A stretch of DNA of 29,754 bases from Myxococcales bacterium (GTDB lineage Bacteria; Myxococcota; Polyangia; Polyangiales; Polyangiaceae), in assembly GCA_003151595.1 (NCBI GenBank), contig PLXW01000170.1:833-30586 (forward strand), read 5' to 3'. Shown here piece after piece: positions 1 through 6,813 of this stretch (position 1 is its first letter; every line of letters starts with the position of its first letter). The notes beneath the pieces were generated by a model. The model saw only the letters and a list, made by a program, of their open reading frames with translations. It ran no database searches and was not told where the DNA came from. The position numbers were made by a program, and so were the translations under genes.

Positions 1-713
1 AAGCCGATGAAGCACGGACCGGCATAGTTGCCGGGGATGAAGAGGAGGATGCCGAGCATGAGGATCAGCTCGACGCTGATCAGCAGCATGCCGATGCTCA
101 TGCCGGCCTTGAGCGGCAGCGCGTAGCAGGGAAACGGCTTCCCCTTGAGCGCCGCGAACGCCGTGCGCGAGTTGGCGAAGGTGTTCACGCGGATGCCGAA
201 CCAGGCGACGACCATCGAACCGGCGATGCCGATGATGCTCATCAAGAGGATGATGACGACTTCGACCGCCTTGCCGTCGGCGAAGAAGTGCTGCGCGAAG
301 CCGAAGTACACGATGATGATCGCGCCGATGAAGGCCTCGAGGATCGCGATGAACTTGAGCTGCGTGAACAGGTACGTCTTGCAGGTCGCGTAGATCAGCT
401 CGGAGACTTCGAGCATCGACTTGTGGACCGGTGCGTCACGAAGCTGCACGTACATCGCGAGCCCGAAGCCCATGCCGAGCAGCGAGATGACGATCCCGCC
501 GAGCAGCAAGTTGTGACCCGTCATTCCGAAGAACGAGACGGTGGCGAGGTCGGGGACGATGAGGTCGGCCTCACCGCCTGCGTGCGCCGTGGCCGCACCC
601 GGTTGCGCCCATGCGGGGCGCGCAGACATCAACATGAGAAGCGCAGCGACGAACGACAGCAGGGCCGCGAAGGCCCGCCGCGTGGCGACGCTCACGTGGG
701 AAACGGGGTACAT
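1..713 (-). CDS. hppA: Membrane-bound ion-translocating pyrophosphatase, N-terminal part (runs off window)
   Basis: Couples PPi hydrolysis to H+ or Na+ export across the inner membrane. The frame is open from ATG at 713 to the left edge (237 codons); the C-terminal portion with the acidic PPi/Mg sites lies outside. The start is supported by GGAGAGG about 8 nt upstream. Residues 1-36 resemble a signal peptide ending in AWA|QP. Hydrophobic segments follow near 68-89, 119-139, 151-172 and 204-226. The stretch GIRVNTFANSRTA (173-185) and PLKAGMSIGMLLISVEL (200-216), then YAGPCFIG, are typical of this family as I know it. Ion specificity cannot be decided because the determining residues are missing. 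It lies downstream of the exbD genes in the same direction, but a 256-bp gap suggests its own promoter; I could not pick one convincingly. Confidence 0.85.
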   Translation of the reverse strand, partial: MYPVSHVSVATRRAFAALLSFVAALLMLMSARPAWAQPGAATAHAGGEADLIVPDLATVSFFGMTGHNLLLGGIVISLLGMGFGLAMYVQLRDAPVHKSMLEVSELIYATCKTYLFTQLKFIAILEAFIGAIIIVYFGFAQHFFADGKAVEVVIILLMSIIGIAGSMVVAWFGIRVNTFANSRTAFAALKGKPFPCYALPLKAGMSIGMLLISVELILMLGILLFIPGNYAGPCFIG

Positions 714-969
714 GGATGGACCTCTCCGAGTTTCGAAGGGTGCACCTCGGCTACTCAAGGCCGCGATGACACCCGCGATCTCGAGGGGTTGGCCGCCTGC
801 GTGGCCGCAGACGCTTCAGCACGCCTCGTCGACTTCCCCGATGCGGGAAGAAGCGGCGGCCTTTTACCAATGATTCGGGCAGACGTCTAGCGACGCGACG
901 CAGCAGCGCGCGCTACCCAGCGCAGGCAACCCGCGCCCACTCACGAGAACCGCACGAACCCGCGAGGAT

Positions 970-1575
970 CTACGGCTTCGCGCCCTGCATGACCATCAGG
1001 TGGAATTTCGCGAACTCGGTCGCACCGAGCGTGAAAAGCACCTCGACGAGCATGCGGTACGGCGTGGATCCGTCGGCGATGATGATCGCTTCCGACGAGC
1101 TCGGGTCCTTCCCGGACGCCGCGCGGAACTGCCGATCGCGCTCACGCCAGGCGTGCGCAGCATTCTCCAGCGGAACGATCTCGAGGTCGTTCGGGCCGCT
1201 CTTCTTGTAGCGGGCTTCCACGCCGTGGCTCGCATCGGCCGGCAGCGGGCAGACGACGTTATCGTCGACGACGATGTGCGACTTCGAGATGAGCACCGTG
1301 AGCCCCTCTTGCGACGCTTCCGTCGTGAGGACGCTGTTCGGGATCGTGAGGTCGGTCGACTGCGGAATCGAGGCCGTCGACTGGCTCATCGTCTTCAAGA
1401 GGAAGACGAGGATGATGGTCATCATGTCCATCATCGCCGTGATGTTGAGGAAGTTGATCTCCGGCTCGATGGCGCGTCGCTTGATCTCCTGACGGAGCAT
1501 CCGCTTGTACGTCGCCATGCCCGCCGCCTTCTGGGGCGGCGCGACTTTGAACTCGGTCGGCCCTTGCTCACTCAT
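970..1575 (-). CDS. exbD: ExbD/TolR-family protein, second-type exbD of cluster 1
   Basis: Inner-membrane proton-channel partner of ExbB/TolQ. It is 201 aa, longer than the roughly 140 aa usual for ExbD/TolR. A basic cytoplasmic tail (1-39) leads into one TM segment around 43-62 with the key acidic residue D50 in the motif ITAMMDMMTIILVFLL. A periplasmic domain follows and ends with a TolR-like fold signature (IIIADGSTPYRMLVEVLFTLGATEF). The start at 1575 has a strong Shine-Dalgarno (GAGGTAA) that is also the last codons of the upstream exbD, only 3 nt away, so the two are very probably translationally coupled. It is the last gene of exbB-exbD-exbD. The substrate or partner driven by this motor is unknown. 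The C-terminal half resembles the second exbD of the divergent cluster more than its own neighbour. Confidence 0.88.
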   Translation of the reverse strand: MSEQGPTEFKVAPPQKAAGMATYKRMLRQEIKRRAIEPEINFLNITAMMDMMTIILVFLLKTMSQSTASIPQSTDLTIPNSVLTTEASQEGLTVLISKSHIVVDDNVVCPLPADASHGVEARYKKSGPNDLEIVPLENAAHAWRERDRQFRAASGKDPSSSEAIIIADGSTPYRMLVEVLFTLGATEFAKFHLMVMQGAKP

Positions 1576-1578
1576 CGC

Positions 1579-2133
1579 TTACCTCGACACTCCGAACTGC
1601 ACGTCGGGGAAGAGATCGTTGCCCTGGTCGTCCTTGCGGACGGCGTCGATGGCGCTGATGACGATCTGGTACGGAATGTTCGGGTTCGCGCTGAGGGTCA
1701 CGGACGTTTCGCCCTGGACCTCTTCGGGCGATTCCTTCTTCACCGTGGCCACGCACTGCTTGAGGCCTGCGTAGTCGAAGCCGTTGCTGGTCTTGGGAAT
1801 CGTGATCCCGGAACCCGTGTCATGACAGCCCGGCGCGATGCTTCCGCCGTGTGCCTTCACGCTGAAGCCTTCGGGAACCACGATCACCGTGAGCCCGAGC
1901 GTCGGCGTCGTGGGGCCGCCGCCGCGACCACCGCGCTTCGGAGGGAACGAGTCGATCGTCGCCGTGAAGGTCACGGCGACGGTGGCGAGCACGAACATCA
2001 GCACGTTCATGATGATGTCGAGGAACGGGACGATGTTGAGTTCGCCCCCCTCTTCGTCAGCCGCGAGCTCTCTTGGCTGGGACAAGCGGCGGATTTTCCC
2101 CCGCTGTGCCGCGCTGAGCGTCTCCTCTGCCAT
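1579..2133 (-). CDS. exbD: ExbD/TolR-family protein, first-type exbD of cluster 1
   Basis: Single-pass inner-membrane subunit of an ExbB/ExbD-type proton channel. It is 184 aa. Residues 1-33 are a charged cytoplasmic tail. The TM segment (about 34-55) carries D39 in NIVPFLDIIMNVLMFVL. A Gly/Arg-rich linker (PPKRGGRGGG, about 65-74) is followed by the periplasmic domain ending in IPYQIVISAIDAVRK and FPDVQFGVSR. The domain contains two cysteines (in PGCHD and KQCVA) that could form a disulfide; this is inference. The C-terminal arrangement (PY-x3-I-x2-IDA, an extended loop, then F-x-V-x-F) matches the first exbD of the divergent cluster, supporting paralogous modules. The start is preceded by AGGACGAGGCGAGG. 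It overlaps no neighbour and sits 104 bp after exbB. Confidence 0.88.
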   Translation of the reverse strand: MAEETLSAAQRGKIRRLSQPRELAADEEGGELNIVPFLDIIMNVLMFVLATVAVTFTATIDSFPPKRGGRGGGPTTPTLGLTVIVVPEGFSVKAHGGSIAPGCHDTGSGITIPKTSNGFDYAGLKQCVATVKKESPEEVQGETSVTLSANPNIPYQIVISAIDAVRKDDQGNDLFPDVQFGVSR

Positions 2134-2155
2134 CCTCGCCTCGTCCTAATGGGTC

Positions 2156-2209
2156 GCCGGGTCCCGACCCGGCTCCGTTCTCTCGTGGGATGTCAGGTCG
2201 AACCTGGCA
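2156..2209 (-). other. Two inverted repeats between exbB and exbD (cluster 1)
   Basis: The 104-bp gap between exbB and exbD holds a perfect 7-8 bp inverted repeat GCCGGGTC-CC-GACCCGGC (2156-2173) and a second one, CAGGT-CGA-ACCTG (2194-2206), extendable by two pairs past a mismatch. Neither is followed by a U-tract in either direction, so they do not look like standard intrinsic terminators. They may be mRNA-stabilising or attenuating hairpins. The inverted repeats are seen directly; the function is inferred. Confidence 0.5.
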
Positions 2210-2237
2210 CCGAAGACGATGACCAATTCGACGCCGA

Positions 2238-2915
2238 CTACTGCGGGCGGTTTTGGATCGTCAGCAGGTTGAAGACTCGCTCCTGCGTGGCGTCGAGGTC
2301 GTGCGTGATGTTCTTCGCGCGCTGGTGGAGGATGAGGTGCGCGACCATGCACGTGACGGCGATGCCGAGGCCGAACGCCGTGTTGTACATGGCCTCTGCG
2401 ATACCGCTCGCGAGGATGCGCTGCTTGTCGGCTGCGCCCAAGCCCGGAGCCGCGACGGCGCCGAACGTGTGAATCAGACCGAAAACGGTTCCGAGGAGAC
2501 CTACGAGCGTCGCGATGTTCGCGAGCGACCAGAGCGAGCCGACGCGCTTTTCGACGGCCGGCTTCAGCTCCCCGATCTTCTCGCTCATGGCCGCGTCGAT
2601 CTCGTCGGCGCCCTTGTTGGCGTGCGTGAGCCCCGCCTTCACGAGCTGAAGAGTCGGATAATCGCCGGCATCGCACAGCTTGATCGCGCGGTCGATGTTC
2701 CCCGCGGTGACGAGCTTTTTGATTTGCGCGAAGAACTCCTTCGAGTTCACGCGGTACTTCCCAAGTTGGAAGGCGGCGCGCTCGACGACCATCGCGAGAA
2801 CGATCGCGCTGACGACGAGGTTGATGGACAGGAAGGCCGGGTTCGTCTTGAACGCCTCCATAAGCCCGTTGCTATCGCCCCCTGCCGGAGCCCCACTGAG
2901 AAGGACAACGAACAT
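2238..2915 (-). CDS. exbB: MotA/TolQ/ExbB proton channel protein (cluster 1)
   Basis: Three-TM inner-membrane channel subunit that works with ExbD to convert proton motive force into mechanical energy. I place the start at 2915 (225 aa), because AAAGGAG lies 8 nt upstream; an in-frame ATG at 2933 has no such site. TM1 is about 28-44, followed by a large cytoplasmic domain (about 47-128). TM2 (about 130-152) has the motif VGLLGTVFGLIHTF with the conserved T143. TM3 (about 173-195) follows QRILASGIAEAMYNTAFGL with the second conserved T179. It aligns along its whole length with the ExbB at 3835-4494 (for example AG-[ND]-[IV]-x2-A-[IV]-K-[LM]-C and EAM-x2-TAFGL). First gene of a three-gene cluster. 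Whether its output is TonB-like, Tol-like or gliding-type cannot be read from the sequence. Confidence 0.92.
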   Translation of the reverse strand: MFVVLLSGAPAGGDSNGLMEAFKTNPAFLSINLVVSAIVLAMVVERAAFQLGKYRVNSKEFFAQIKKLVTAGNIDRAIKLCDAGDYPTLQLVKAGLTHANKGADEIDAAMSEKIGELKPAVEKRVGSLWSLANIATLVGLLGTVFGLIHTFGAVAAPGLGAADKQRILASGIAEAMYNTAFGLGIAVTCMVAHLILHQRAKNITHDLDATQERVFNLLTIQNRPQ

Positions 2916-3834
2916 CCCCGACGCTCCTTTCATTCACCCGGCATCGGCTCGATGCCTCAAACGCGATGTCCCAGAGACGAGAACAACGAAAACGCTTGCT
3001 GCTCACCGCTCGCCGAAGCTGCTCCGATGTCCGAGGCGCGAGTTTCTAAGCTCGCAGTGCGTGGCGCGTCTTCACGGCCAGCACGCTCGACAACCACAGC
3101 GCACTTCCACGTCCGGTGCGATCCTTGGTCGAGGCCCGATGTTGCGGCCTCGAAAAGAAGCGGAAGCGCACCTTGGCAAAGGACGATAGCGCCTCGCGAT
3201 CGGCGAAGTCAACGACGTGAAGAGGTTTAAGAAACGCGCTTCGTTTCGCTCTCGTCTTTACTGTGGGCTGTGGGCTCTGGGCTCTGGCGCGCCCGCTCGC
3301 GTGAAGGCGCGCTGCGATGCGCACGATCGCGGCACGCGCCACGATCGCGGGAGCGCGGCCCTCTCGTTCAGAGAGAGTCGAGCGGCCGCACGGAGCGCAC
3401 GTCGGCGAGTCGATGTTCAAGATCGTCGTCGAATCTGGAGTGTGAACATTGAATGCAGGCTGCAAACTTTCATAAGACACCGGATTTGTGATGCTTTTTG
3501 GTTCCACGATCTCGCGTCAGGCACCCAAACTCCATTGACGAACCGATGTCTCACCAGTCATGGTTTACCCGCGTCGCCGATCGCTCCTCCTGGAGCCCCG
3601 CGCCGCCAGCTCGCTTCACCCGCTCTTCGTCTCTCTTCTTACTGCGTGCCCAAGCCTTCGCCTCGGCTGCGTCTCGTGAAGGCTCGACGAGCGGTTCGAA
3701 GCTTTGCTTATCGCAAGCGTTCGGTTAGCGTGCCGTCGCTCGCCATCATCTGAAGTCGATCAGAAAACGGCGACGAGCAGCACGCCACGCCTCGGAAATC
3801 TCACGACGACACTCGCCTCGAGGAGGACTCACAC
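2916..3834. other. 919-bp non-coding region between divergent exbB clusters
   Basis: I see no convincing gene here. Two medium ORFs (3046-3507 minus, 3217-3753 plus) lack family motifs and the GC-rich third positions of the neighbours. The region must hold the two divergent promoters. One weak sigma70-like candidate on the plus strand is TTGAAT (3449-3454), 16 nt, then CATAAG (3471-3476). An 11-bp direct repeat CACGATCGCGG occurs at 3322-3332 and 3340-3350. A small hairpin CTCTC-GTTCA-GAGAG lies at 3361-3375. The part 3420-3570 is visibly more AT-rich than the surroundings. An unrecognised small RNA or a decayed gene cannot be excluded. Confidence 0.6.
3262..3289. repeat. Short 7-bp tandem repeat
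   Basis: Four consecutive 7-mers TGTGGGC, TGTGGGC, TCTGGGC, TCTGGCG lie in the intergenic region between the divergent exbB genes. It is a microsatellite-like tract; I see no function. Confidence 0.7.
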
Positions 3835-4494
3835 ATGGCTGGTCTGTGGAAGCATTTCAAGGACGGTAGCTGGGGGATGTACCCGATCGTCATCGTCTCG
3901 ATCTTCTCGATCGGGATCATCATCGAGCGGGCGCTTTATCTCTACGGCGCGTCGATCAACAAGGACGTGTTCCTCGCCACGATGCAGAAGTGCATCCTCG
4001 CCGGTGACGTCGCGAAGGCCGTGAAAATGTGCTCGGCGGCGAACGCGCCCCTCGCGCGCATCGTTCAGGCGGGCCTCGTCAAAGTGAATCGCCCGGATGA
4101 AGAAGTGCAGGCAGCGATGGATGAAGCGGCTCTCCGCGAAATCCCGCGCATCGCCAAGCGCACCGGGTACCTCGCGCTCCTCGCAAACCTCTCGATGCTC
4201 TTCGGGCTTCTCGGCACCGTGTCGGGTCTGATCCAGAGCTTCGGCGCGGTTTCGGGTGAGAGCGTCGATCCGAGCCAGAAGGCGCGAATCCTCGCCGAAG
4301 GCATCTCGGAAGCCATGAACTGCACGGCGTTCGGCCTCATCATCGCGCTCATGAGCCTCATCGGCTTCGCGATCCTGAACGGCAAGACGCAGCAGCTCGA
4401 AGACGACATCAACGAGGCGAGCGTCCAGGTGCTCAACCTCGTCGTGACGAACCGCCAGAAGGTGAACCTCGCGGGCGTGCCGGCCGCGGCGTGA
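3835..4494 (+). CDS. exbB: MotA/TolQ/ExbB proton channel protein (cluster 2)
   Basis: Paralogue of the ExbB at 2238-2915; 219 aa, three TM segments. TM1 is about 16-33 (PIVIVSIFSIGIIIER). The cytoplasmic domain contains LAGDVAKAVKMC. TM2 (about 112-136) has MLFGLLGTVSGLIQSF with T128. TM3 is about 160-182 after ARILAEGISEAMNCTAFGL with T164. Both Thr residues expected to line the proton path are therefore present. The start has a strong GAGGAGGA Shine-Dalgarno. It heads a plus-strand set with two exbD genes and a 329-aa membrane protein, divergent from cluster 1. A C-terminal tail (about 198-219) rich in N, K, A and V follows TM3. Function class is secure; the energised process is not known. 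Confidence 0.92.
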   Translation: MAGLWKHFKDGSWGMYPIVIVSIFSIGIIIERALYLYGASINKDVFLATMQKCILAGDVAKAVKMCSAANAPLARIVQAGLVKVNRPDEEVQAAMDEAALREIPRIAKRTGYLALLANLSMLFGLLGTVSGLIQSFGAVSGESVDPSQKARILAEGISEAMNCTAFGLIIALMSLIGFAILNGKTQQLEDDINEASVQVLNLVVTNRQKVNLAGVPAAA

Positions 4495-4501
4495 GTTTCG
4501 A

Positions 4502-4523
4502 CCGCGAGCCCCAAAGCTCGCGG
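4502..4523 (+). other. Perfect stem-loop just after exbB (cluster 2)
   Basis: CCGCGAGC-CCCAAA-GCTCGCGG: perfect 8-bp stem and 6-nt loop, 7 nt after the exbB stop. There is no U-tract after it. It is the first of two hairpins in the 149-bp gap before exbD. It could protect the 3' end of an exbB-only transcript or attenuate read-through; this is inference. Confidence 0.6.
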
Positions 4524-4590
4524 ATGACTCGCGTGTCACTCGATGTGTGATTCGATCAGTCAGTAGTCCTCTGTAGAAGTCTCTGTGTAA

Positions 4591-4619
4591 GGAGGGCCCG
4601 TTCGTGAGGCGGGCCCTCC
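4591..4619 (+). other. Perfect 10-bp stem-loop before exbD (cluster 2)
   Basis: GGAGGGCCCG, a 9-nt loop (TTCGTGAGG), then CGGGCCCTCC: a perfect, very GC-rich stem, 24 nt before the exbD start. No T-run follows, so it is not a textbook Rho-independent terminator, although it could pause or stop polymerase, or act as a processing barrier. The exbD ribosome-binding site (GAGGAG) lies just downstream and outside the stem. Confidence 0.6.
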
Positions 4620-4643
4620 GCGCTAACCGCGCGAGGAGCCAGA

Positions 4644-5219
4644 ATGGCCGGTATTGACGTCGGTGGAGGTGGAGGGAAAGGCAAACGAGCCCTCGACTCG
4701 GAGGTCAACATGATCCCGATGATCGACCTCCTGATGGTCACCATCGCCTTCTTGCTCATCAACGCGGTGTGGACTCACATGTCCCGTATCAACGCCGACG
4801 CGCAGGTCCCCGGACCGCCGCGGCCCGATGAGGAAGTTCAGAAGCAGGAGCCCGAGAAGCAGCTCCATGTCGAGATGCGCAGCCAGGAGAAGTTCGTTCT
4901 CATCTGGAAGCAGGCCGGAACGGTCATCAGCACGATCGACGTGCCGCGCAAAGACGACATACAGATGGACGGGACGCTCAAGGTGATCCGGTATCCGGAC
5001 CTGGCCGCGAAGATCTCGTCGGAGTGGGCCACCGTCGGCGCGCACCGCGATCCGTCGGACCGCAAGTTCGACCAGGCCATCCTGCACACCGACAACGAGA
5101 CGCCGTACGTCTACATCATCGGCGTCATCGACGCGATTTACCAAGCGCACCGGCCGTTCAACATCGGTGGCAAGACCGATCAGGTCCCTGCGTTCAACGT
5201 CACGTTCGCTGTGAATTGA
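4644..5219 (+). CDS. exbD: ExbD/TolR-family protein, first-type exbD of cluster 2
   Basis: Single-TM proton-channel subunit, 191 aa. A Gly-rich cytoplasmic tail (VGGGGGKGK, 6-14) precedes the TM segment (about 23-44) with D28 in NMIPMIDLLMVTIAFLL. A Pro/Glu-rich linker (about 56-74) leads to the periplasmic domain, ending in TPYVYIIGVIDAIYQ, an extended loop and VPAFNVTFAVN. This ending matches the first exbD of cluster 1, so the two are probably paralogues by module duplication. The domain is about 40-50 residues longer than in classical ExbD/TolR. The start follows GAGGAG. The second exbD begins 15 nt after its stop. Confidence 0.88.
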   Translation: MAGIDVGGGGGKGKRALDSEVNMIPMIDLLMVTIAFLLINAVWTHMSRINADAQVPGPPRPDEEVQKQEPEKQLHVEMRSQEKFVLIWKQAGTVISTIDVPRKDDIQMDGTLKVIRYPDLAAKISSEWATVGAHRDPSDRKFDQAILHTDNETPYVYIIGVIDAIYQAHRPFNIGGKTDQVPAFNVTFAVN

Positions 5220-5234
5220 AGAGGCGAGAGACCG

Positions 5235-5777
5235 ATGCCCGTTCATGAGCCCGGCAAGCGACTGTGTCAGCACATTCCGCTCGAATTCGTGCGGAAGAAG
5301 GTCTCGGGAGCGGGCCGTCGTTCGCCCAACGCGAACCTGTCGCTGACGAGCTTCATCGACTTCTTGATCGTGACCGTCGTGTTCTTGATCATGACGTTCA
5401 CGACGTCGAGCGAGATGCCGGTCGCGAAGGGGGTTCAGCTCCCCAAGGCCGAGAATACGATCGACATGATCGACGCGCCGATGGTCGCCATCAACGGCAG
5501 CGAAGTGCTCGTCGACGGCTCGGCCGCCGGCAACACGCGGGCGATCGAAGACTCGAAGCGGATGCAGCGCATCGACGAGCTCTTCAACATCCTGAAGAGC
5601 AAGCGCGAGATCTGGAAGCAGCTCCATCCCGGCAAGGATTTCCCGGGCGTCGTGATCCTCCAGGTCGATCAGGACGTGCAGGCGGTCGTCGTGAAGAGCG
5701 TGTTCCAGACGGCGGCGTTCGCGGGCTTCCCGAACGTGAGCTTCATGGTCGGCTTGATCCCGAAGACGCAGCACTGA
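5235..5777 (+). CDS. exbD: ExbD/TolR-family protein, second-type exbD of cluster 2
   Basis: Single-TM proton-channel subunit, 180 aa. Residues 1-34 are basic and cytoplasmic. The TM segment (about 36-56) is SLTSFIDFLIVTVVFLIMTF with D42 as the expected protonatable residue. The periplasmic part contains VQLPKAEN, as in TolR/ExbD (hydrophobic-LPKA after the TM), a charged helix (about 109-130, RMQRIDELFNILKSKREIWK), and ends in VVILQVDQDVQAVVVKSVFQTAAFAGFPNVSFMVG. Of the four ExbD proteins here it looks closest to the classical family. The start is preceded by AGAGGCGAGAG. The motif order resembles the second exbD of cluster 1. Confidence 0.88.
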   Translation: MPVHEPGKRLCQHIPLEFVRKKVSGAGRRSPNANLSLTSFIDFLIVTVVFLIMTFTTSSEMPVAKGVQLPKAENTIDMIDAPMVAINGSEVLVDGSAAGNTRAIEDSKRMQRIDELFNILKSKREIWKQLHPGKDFPGVVILQVDQDVQAVVVKSVFQTAAFAGFPNVSFMVGLIPKTQH

Positions 5778-5815
5778 GCCTGCGCTCGCCCGCGGCGAAC
5801 GAAAGTAACTAGACC

Positions 5816-6805
5816 ATGGCGCTCGGCGCGAATCGTCCGAAGCCGGGGCTGAAGGCGATCCATGACGCACGCGACGGGCGAGCGGCCGGCGGGAAGTACT
5901 CGCGGCCGTCGACCGGCGCGTATCTGTTCGGCCTGGCGGCGCTCGTGGGGAGCCTCGTCGCCTATCACTACGTGAGCGAGTACCAGCTCGACTCGGACAA
6001 GCGCGACATCCTCGCGCAGCAGCGGGCGCTGAAGGCGACGATCGGCGCCGAGTGGTTTCCGCTGCGCGACGAGATGGAGAAGTACGTGTTGGACTCGGCG
6101 AGCGCCTACAAGGGCGACTTCGTCGATAGCGAAGCCGTGCGGTGGGATCTACACGCGACGCCGGGGTTGTATTTGCGGCTGCGGGTGGCCGACGCCAAGA
6201 ACGTCGAGAGCCTCCGGGATGCCGCGTTCGATTCGCAGCGCGATCAGTTCGTGGGGTGCTTCCTTCGCGAGCAGAACGCAGCGGCGGCACGCGGCGACAA
6301 GGACGCGGGGGCGTTCCCCGAACAGCCGTGGAATCTCGGGCGGGCGTACCGCGCGACGCGCGTGCTCGGCGACGAGTGGGCGAACGGGCTCAAGGGGGCG
6401 GACGACAAGATGTCGGTCCGCGTCTTTCAGGAGCAGTACGAGAAGGCGGCGAAGGTCGACATGCAGACCGCGGCGCAGGTCGTGAAGCAGGCCAGGTTCC
6501 TGCTGCTGGTGCTCGACGAAGACTCGGACGACGTGAAGAAGAGCGCGGACGGCGGCCCGGTCGACGAGCCGGCGTTGCAGCTCGTGCCGCACTGGTCGCG
6601 CGTGCACATCCTCGACCTGCGGACGAAGGCGGAGCTCGTTCGATTGCGAAAGCAGGGGGCGGCGTCGTTCGTGTTCGCGGGCGATCACGGGTCGACCGAT
6701 CCGGAGACGAGCGATGCGCTTCAACGCCAGGTGAACAACTGCTCGCTGGCGAATCAGGTGCGGGCGGCGATCGTGGCCAAAGGCGCGGACGCGGCGGCGC
6801 CGTAG
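5816..6805 (+). CDS. Single-pass membrane protein of unknown function in exbB-exbD-exbD cluster
   Basis: 329 aa, family not recognised. A basic N-terminus (1-30) precedes one TM segment (about 36-52, YLFGLAALVGSLVAYHYV), giving a predicted N-in, C-out topology with a large soluble periplasmic part (about 55-329). That part is charged, contains two cysteines (in VGCFL and NNCSL) and ends in an Ala-rich tail. No enzyme motif is visible. It follows the second exbD by 38 bp on the same strand and reaches to 8 bp from the convergent glycerate kinase gene, so it is probably the last gene of the cluster. By position it could be a periplasmic partner or load-coupling part of the motor; this is inference only. 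The ribosome-binding site is weak. Confidence 0.75.
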   Translation: MALGANRPKPGLKAIHDARDGRAAGGKYSRPSTGAYLFGLAALVGSLVAYHYVSEYQLDSDKRDILAQQRALKATIGAEWFPLRDEMEKYVLDSASAYKGDFVDSEAVRWDLHATPGLYLRLRVADAKNVESLRDAAFDSQRDQFVGCFLREQNAAAARGDKDAGAFPEQPWNLGRAYRATRVLGDEWANGLKGADDKMSVRVFQEQYEKAAKVDMQTAAQVVKQARFLLLVLDEDSDDVKKSADGGPVDEPALQLVPHWSRVHILDLRTKAELVRLRKQGAASFVFAGDHGSTDPETSDALQRQVNNCSLANQVRAAIVAKGADAAAP

Positions 6806-6813
6806 AGGGCGGC

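Noticed and set aside
1000..2472. 490-aa plus-strand open frame
   Set aside because: Antisense of the two exbD genes and exbB; low-complexity Arg/Asp/His composition.
3046..3507. 153-aa minus-strand ORF in the intergenic region
   Set aside because: GTG start without ribosome-binding site, no motif, and codon third positions less GC-rich than real genes here.
3535..3563. TTGACG as a possible -35 box
   Set aside because: At 17-bp spacing the -10 would be TCATGG, a poor match.
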